The notes beneath the pieces are model-generated. The model saw only the letters and a list, made by a program, of their open reading frames with translations. It had not been told where the DNA came from and did no database searches. Both the position numbers and the translations under genes were made by a program. 9,978 nucleotides of DNA. Source: Alistipes sp. (GTDB lineage Bacteria > Bacteroidota > Bacteroidia > Bacteroidales > Rikenellaceae). The stretch covers positions 1 through 9,978 of the forward strand of contig JAGBWT010000143.1 of NCBI GenBank assembly GCA_017629615.1, in the 5' to 3' direction. Shown here one piece after another: positions 6,628 through 9,978 of this stretch; positions within the stretch are counted from its first letter, which is position 1; the number at the start of each line of letters is the position of its first letter.

Positions 6628-9390
6628 ATGAAACACATTTTCAACTATTTCCTGCTTCTCTGTATCACTTTTACAGCAGCAGCAATGGTCGCTTGTGGCA
6701 ACGATGGAGGCACGAGTGACCCAGAAAACGAGACTCCCGAGACTCCACCGGTAGAGACTATCGAGAGTGCCAAACTCGAAAAGACAAAGACTGTTGTTAC
6801 CGAAACGAGCGTCGAATTTTCGGTTGAGACCACAGGCTTTACGAAGTATGCCTACGCTATTCAGGAGGACAACGGCTCGAACGAGGCTCCTCTTTCGTCG
6901 TTAATCTTTGCGACCGGAACGCAAGGCACTTTGAAGGACGGCTCGAATGTCATCAAGGTAGAGAACCTCAAACCTTCGACTTCGTATATCGTTTATGTTG
7001 CATTCAGCAAGGAGAACACCATCTCGCGTTATGTTATCGACGTAAAGTTCACAACGGGTGCATTCACAGACGAACTCACATTCTTCAATATCAACTACCA
7101 AGATATTTCGGCCCACTTCAACTACCCACACGACAAGGTTCAGGAGGGCAACGTTATCAAGTGGCAGTTGTCGGACATTCCAACCTACAACACCTTTATC
7201 CAAAGCGACATCGACGTCTTTGCTCTCTGTATGCACGACGATGTATACCACAACTACATCACCGAATCGACCACTTGGCTCTTCAACGAGGATAACGCCT
7301 ACTTCACCAACAACGACTACGGCACAGAGGAAACTCTGATGCGCTGGTTCCCAATCGTACCGGGTCAGCCTATGTACCTCTCGATGGCCGAGTATGCATA
7401 CAATACCGAGGAGGTTTGGTGGCGTGCCGGTTGGGGTCCGGGCTACTACACCCCTCTCTTCGACCTCGACAAGTACTACGAAGACTACGTCAACACACCT
7501 AATGGCATCTTGGATTCGGCCCCTTACTACACCGGATACCACCGTCGCGAATTTGTGATGTCGAAGCAGCCAAGCCGTATGAAAGATGTTCCTCAAATCG
7601 ATATAGAACTTCACCCTCTCGGAGGCCGCATCACACTCACACCAACCGACAACATCTACGGTATGTGCTACTGTATTGTGGACCTGGCAACCTACTCCGA
7701 AATGCTCCGACTGCTCGACAACAACAAAGACTACTTGCAGTGGTATATCACTTCGTATCACGCCTTTGCTATTACGCAGATTGCGAACAACGTATTCGGC
7801 CAGACCGACATCATCTTGGAGAACGACTATTGGATGCAGCAGAACACCCAATATATGATTCTCGTCACATCGCTCAGCGATGAGAGGGGCAGCAAGCAGT
7901 CGTTCGTTACCAAGACCTTCTCGCTTCCAAAACCAACCAAAGCGGCTCCGACCGTCGAGGTTAAGGGTGTTGCAAAACCTGCCGACGAGGTTGAGACCAG
8001 CGGTGCACAGCGTCACGACGAGGTTTACTTCAACATCAAGGCTACGAGCGGTGACAACAACAACGCCTTTACGGGTCAGTATATTGCCAACTATGAGCGC
8101 GATTGGGCTGCTATGGTTCAGTCGGTAATGAAACAAACCAACTGCACAAAAGAGGAGGCCAACACAGAACTCATCAAGCAATATGGAGCAAGTTTCACAG
8201 CCGAAGAGTTGGCTGCCATAAACTCGGCTGAAGGTCTGACAATCCGTTTCGACACTCGCGCCGACGCTACAACTTTCTGCGGCGCCGTTATTATGAACGA
8301 TGAGGGTGTATACAGCGTTGGTTCGGTTGGCGAGATACGCTCGTTAAAAGAGCCTGCTGCAACGCCTGCCGATATGCAAAAGCTCAACGCTTTGAAGGGC
8401 GAATGGACCGCAACTGCAACCATCAACTACACACGTTGGTTCTACGACGAGAGCCGTCCGGAGGACGAAAAGAACTATCAGGCAACCATCGAGGAGGTGA
8501 TGACCAGCAAAGTTGTTATCGGAGAGGTTGGTTACGAGGCAACACTCCCAGAGAGCGTCTACGACATCTTCTTCAAGAGCTCGACCCTCAAAACCAAAGA
8601 GGAGGTTGATGCTGTCTATAACCAATTCAAGGAGAGCGTCGACGGCTTTAACCAGCATTTGGTTGAGCAGAACCGCATCTTGTGCCAGGGCTTCGACCTC
8701 GAAACAACCCATAGCGGCTACTACACCAAGTATGCTTCGCCTTACGAGTTGTTTATTGCCGACGGCGACACCTACACGGCTTACAACTACGAGTCGCCAA
8801 TCTTCGACTTCGGTCCTAAATGGTATCTCGAAATCGACACCGACGGCAACGTAACCGCTCCGTTCAACGCCAACTACTTTGCACCGACTTCGCAGTGGTA
8901 CAAGCAAGTTTACAGCTTCATTGGTTGTAGCGACCAGCACTCGTTGCCTTATGTTATGAACGAGAAGAGCGAAATCGTAAATGGTCACTTCCCAGTTACC
9001 ATCTCCGACGATGGCAACACCATCACCATCAACCCTCTCGTTTATGGCGAGGCACAGGAGTCATTCTATCCTAACATCGCTCGTACTTATGTACAGGGTG
9101 GTCAGAACGTATTCCAACTCTATTCGCGAATCATTAGCCCTATCGTCCTCACTCGCGGTTATAGCGAGCCTGCCGCTCCAGCTGCTGCTTCGGCTGTTCG
9201 TGTAGAGTCGCAGAAGCCTGCATCGCTCCACACCTCGAAGCAGGGCATCGCACGCAAGAGCCGCACCGCACTTCCAGTAGGTTGCGCACTCCGCGAGCGT
9301 ACGAAGGTTAAGTACGATATCCTTTCGAAGGAGGAGTTCCAAGCAAACCTCAACAAGTTTGTCGAGAACTTCAAGCAGAAGATGCAATAA
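6628..9390 (+). CDS. Large lipoprotein with fibronectin-III-like segments, function unknown
   Basis: This is a 920-residue exported protein. It has a lipoprotein signal peptide with lipobox MVAC (Cys23), followed by GNDGG and an acidic, Pro/Thr-rich linker to about residue 44. That arrangement suits an outer-membrane or surface lipoprotein in Bacteroidota. Residues about 45-147 look like a fibronectin type III domain (SAKLEKTKTVV, YAYAIQEDN, LKPSTSYIVYVAF, VKFTTGAF). Similar beta-rich segments occur near 325-440 and 450-580. From about 585 the sequence LNALKGEWTATATINY starts a beta-rich, possibly lipocalin-like region. After about 845 an Ala/Pro-rich linker leads to a basic, helical tail (residues 890-920, EFQANLNKFVENFKQKM). 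The middle is rich in Tyr and Trp, as in carbohydrate- or protein-binding surface proteins. I do not recognise the full-length family. It is followed by a strong terminator and then a DUF6029-like outer-membrane gene. Confidence 0.85.
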   Translation: MKHIFNYFLLLCITFTAAAMVACGNDGGTSDPENETPETPPVETIESAKLEKTKTVVTETSVEFSVETTGFTKYAYAIQEDNGSNEAPLSSLIFATGTQGTLKDGSNVIKVENLKPSTSYIVYVAFSKENTISRYVIDVKFTTGAFTDELTFFNINYQDISAHFNYPHDKVQEGNVIKWQLSDIPTYNTFIQSDIDVFALCMHDDVYHNYITESTTWLFNEDNAYFTNNDYGTEETLMRWFPIVPGQPMYLSMAEYAYNTEEVWWRAGWGPGYYTPLFDLDKYYEDYVNTPNGILDSAPYYTGYHRREFVMSKQPSRMKDVPQIDIELHPLGGRITLTPTDNIYGMCYCIVDLATYSEMLRLLDNNKDYLQWYITSYHAFAITQIANNVFGQTDIILENDYWMQQNTQYMILVTSLSDERGSKQSFVTKTFSLPKPTKAAPTVEVKGVAKPADEVETSGAQRHDEVYFNIKATSGDNNNAFTGQYIANYERDWAAMVQSVMKQTNCTKEEANTELIKQYGASFTAEELAAINSAEGLTIRFDTRADATTFCGAVIMNDEGVYSVGSVGEIRSLKEPAATPADMQKLNALKGEWTATATINYTRWFYDESRPEDEKNYQATIEEVMTSKVVIGEVGYEATLPESVYDIFFKSSTLKTKEEVDAVYNQFKESVDGFNQHLVEQNRILCQGFDLETTHSGYYTKYASPYELFIADGDTYTAYNYESPIFDFGPKWYLEIDTDGNVTAPFNANYFAPTSQWYKQVYSFIGCSDQHSLPYVMNEKSEIVNGHFPVTISDDGNTITINPLVYGEAQESFYPNIARTYVQGGQNVFQLYSRIISPIVLTRGYSEPAAPAAASAVRVESQKPASLHTSKQGIARKSRTALPVGCALRERTKVKYDILSKEEFQANLNKFVENFKQKMQ

Positions 9391-9405
9391 TTTGCAACCC
9401 TCCGT

Positions 9406-9444
9406 CAGAAACTCTCCGCGAGGGGAGTTTCTGTTCGGTTTTTT
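9406..9444 (+). terminator. Strong hairpin terminator after the lipoprotein gene
   Basis: A 12-base-pair stem (CAGAAACTCTCC at 9406-9417 with GGGGAGTTTCTG at 9422-9433, one T-G pair) is closed by the GNRA-type tetraloop GCGA. It is followed by TTCGG and six T residues (9439-9444). It lies 16 bases after the stop codon and 26 bases before the next start. Confidence 0.9.
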
Positions 9445-9469
9445 ATAAAACTATTCAACCAACTCCGAT

Positions 9470-9978
9470 ATGAAGAGATTGCTACTCGCCCTCGTTACAC
9501 TCGCCACCGTTGCATCGGCTTCGGCGCAGATTCCACTCGGCAGCGAAGGTAAAGGAGGCGTAATTTCGGGTAGTTTCGAGAGCAACAGCATCGTCTATTT
9601 CAACGACAAAGCCCTCTCGACACCTGCACCCGAAGACCATTTCGGCTCGAACAACTACTTGAAGGTCAATTATACCTACAAGCGCCTTTCGGTCGGGCTC
9701 CAACTCGAAGCCTATCTGCCGGCATTGCAGGGCTACGAAATGGGAACCTATGCGCCAGGATACCGCGTAATATACCCTACCAAATATATCCAGTGGCAGG
9801 ACAAGTGCTACTCGATTTTGGTCGGCGACGTATATGAGCAGTTCGGTAACGGCATTGTTTTCCGTAGTTTCGAGGACCGACAACTCGGCTTCAACAACGC
9901 ACTCGAAGGTGGTCGCGTTTCGTACAACCTCGGCCAATACTTCACCATTAAGGCGATGTATGGTCGTCCGCGCATCTA
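9470..9978 (+). CDS. DUF6029-like outer-membrane protein (N-terminal part, cut by window edge)
   Basis: The frame is open from the ATG at 9470 to the end of the window (169 codons plus two bases); the C-terminus is missing. Residues 1-19 form a Sec signal peptide (KRLLLALVTLATVASASA) with likely cleavage before Gln20. The mature part alternates aromatic and hydrophobic residues as in a beta-barrel: GGVISGSFESNSIVYFND, NNYLKVNYTYKRLSVGLQLEAYLP, YSILVGDVYEQFGNGIVFRSFEDRQLGFNNALEG (each listed as a landmark, not continuous). The GDxYxQFGxGxVFRSxExRQLGxNNxLEG pattern is what I recall for DUF6029 proteins of Bacteroidota, which are outer-membrane proteins of unproven function. It follows the lipoprotein gene closely but beyond a strong terminator, so it either has its own promoter or depends on readthrough. 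Confidence 0.7.
   Translation, partial: MKRLLLALVTLATVASASAQIPLGSEGKGGVISGSFESNSIVYFNDKALSTPAPEDHFGSNNYLKVNYTYKRLSVGLQLEAYLPALQGYEMGTYAPGYRVIYPTKYIQWQDKCYSILVGDVYEQFGNGIVFRSFEDRQLGFNNALEGGRVSYNLGQYFTIKAMYGRPRI

Noticed and set aside
6901..8181. A 426-codon open frame on the minus strand inside the lipoprotein gene
   Set aside because: It is antisense to a clearly coding gene with signal peptide and domain structure. Its translation is Val/Arg/Leu-rich with no motif, as expected from codon bias in the sense gene.

Overview
The window looks like a chromosomal stretch of a Bacteroidota (Bacteroidales) bacterium, plausibly close to Alistipes/Rikenellaceae. The reasons are: repeated TAnnTTTG-type -7 promoter boxes; AT-rich leaders without Shine-Dalgarno sequences; a recF-DUF721 gene pair; a short-chain-type L-threonine dehydrogenase of the Flavobacterium kind; a large surface-type lipoprotein; and an outer-membrane protein of the DUF6029 type. 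The genus is an inference. No phage, transposase, CRISPR array or defence locus is visible.

Left part (1-2241, plus strand): a short divergent promoter region, a radical SAM protein of the COG0731 type, then an ion-transporter-superfamily membrane protein of the Na+/H+ antiporter / CitMHS type with its own promoter. Converging on it (2257-3632, minus strand) is a two-gene unit, recF and a DUF721/DciA-like gene, overlapping by four bases. Divergent from recF (3784-4905, plus strand) are a membrane-anchored TPR protein and a small protein that resembles lumazine synthase (RibH) but lacks its active-site motifs. A strong hairpin terminator (4932-4959) separates this unit from the convergent threonine dehydrogenase gene (4982-5932, minus strand).

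Middle part (5933-6627): a short palindromic repeat with two fragments identical to pieces of the neighbouring tRNA, a hairpin terminator, tRNA-Thr(GGT) on the minus strand with a textbook Bacteroidota promoter, and about 400 bases of gene-free, A/C-rich spacer. Right part (6628-9978, plus strand): a 920-residue lipoprotein with fibronectin-III-like segments, a strong terminator, and the start of a DUF6029-like outer-membrane protein cut by the window edge.

Most of the window is ordinary housekeeping. The points worth checking are: (1) RecF has Cys in place of the invariant Gly before the Walker A lysine; (2) the RibH-like protein has lost every recognisable catalytic motif while keeping the fold-level pattern and the usual ribH position after the TPR gene; (3) pieces of the tRNA-Thr T-arm recur in opposite orientations around a palindromic repeat. 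I see no convincing multi-gene novel system.
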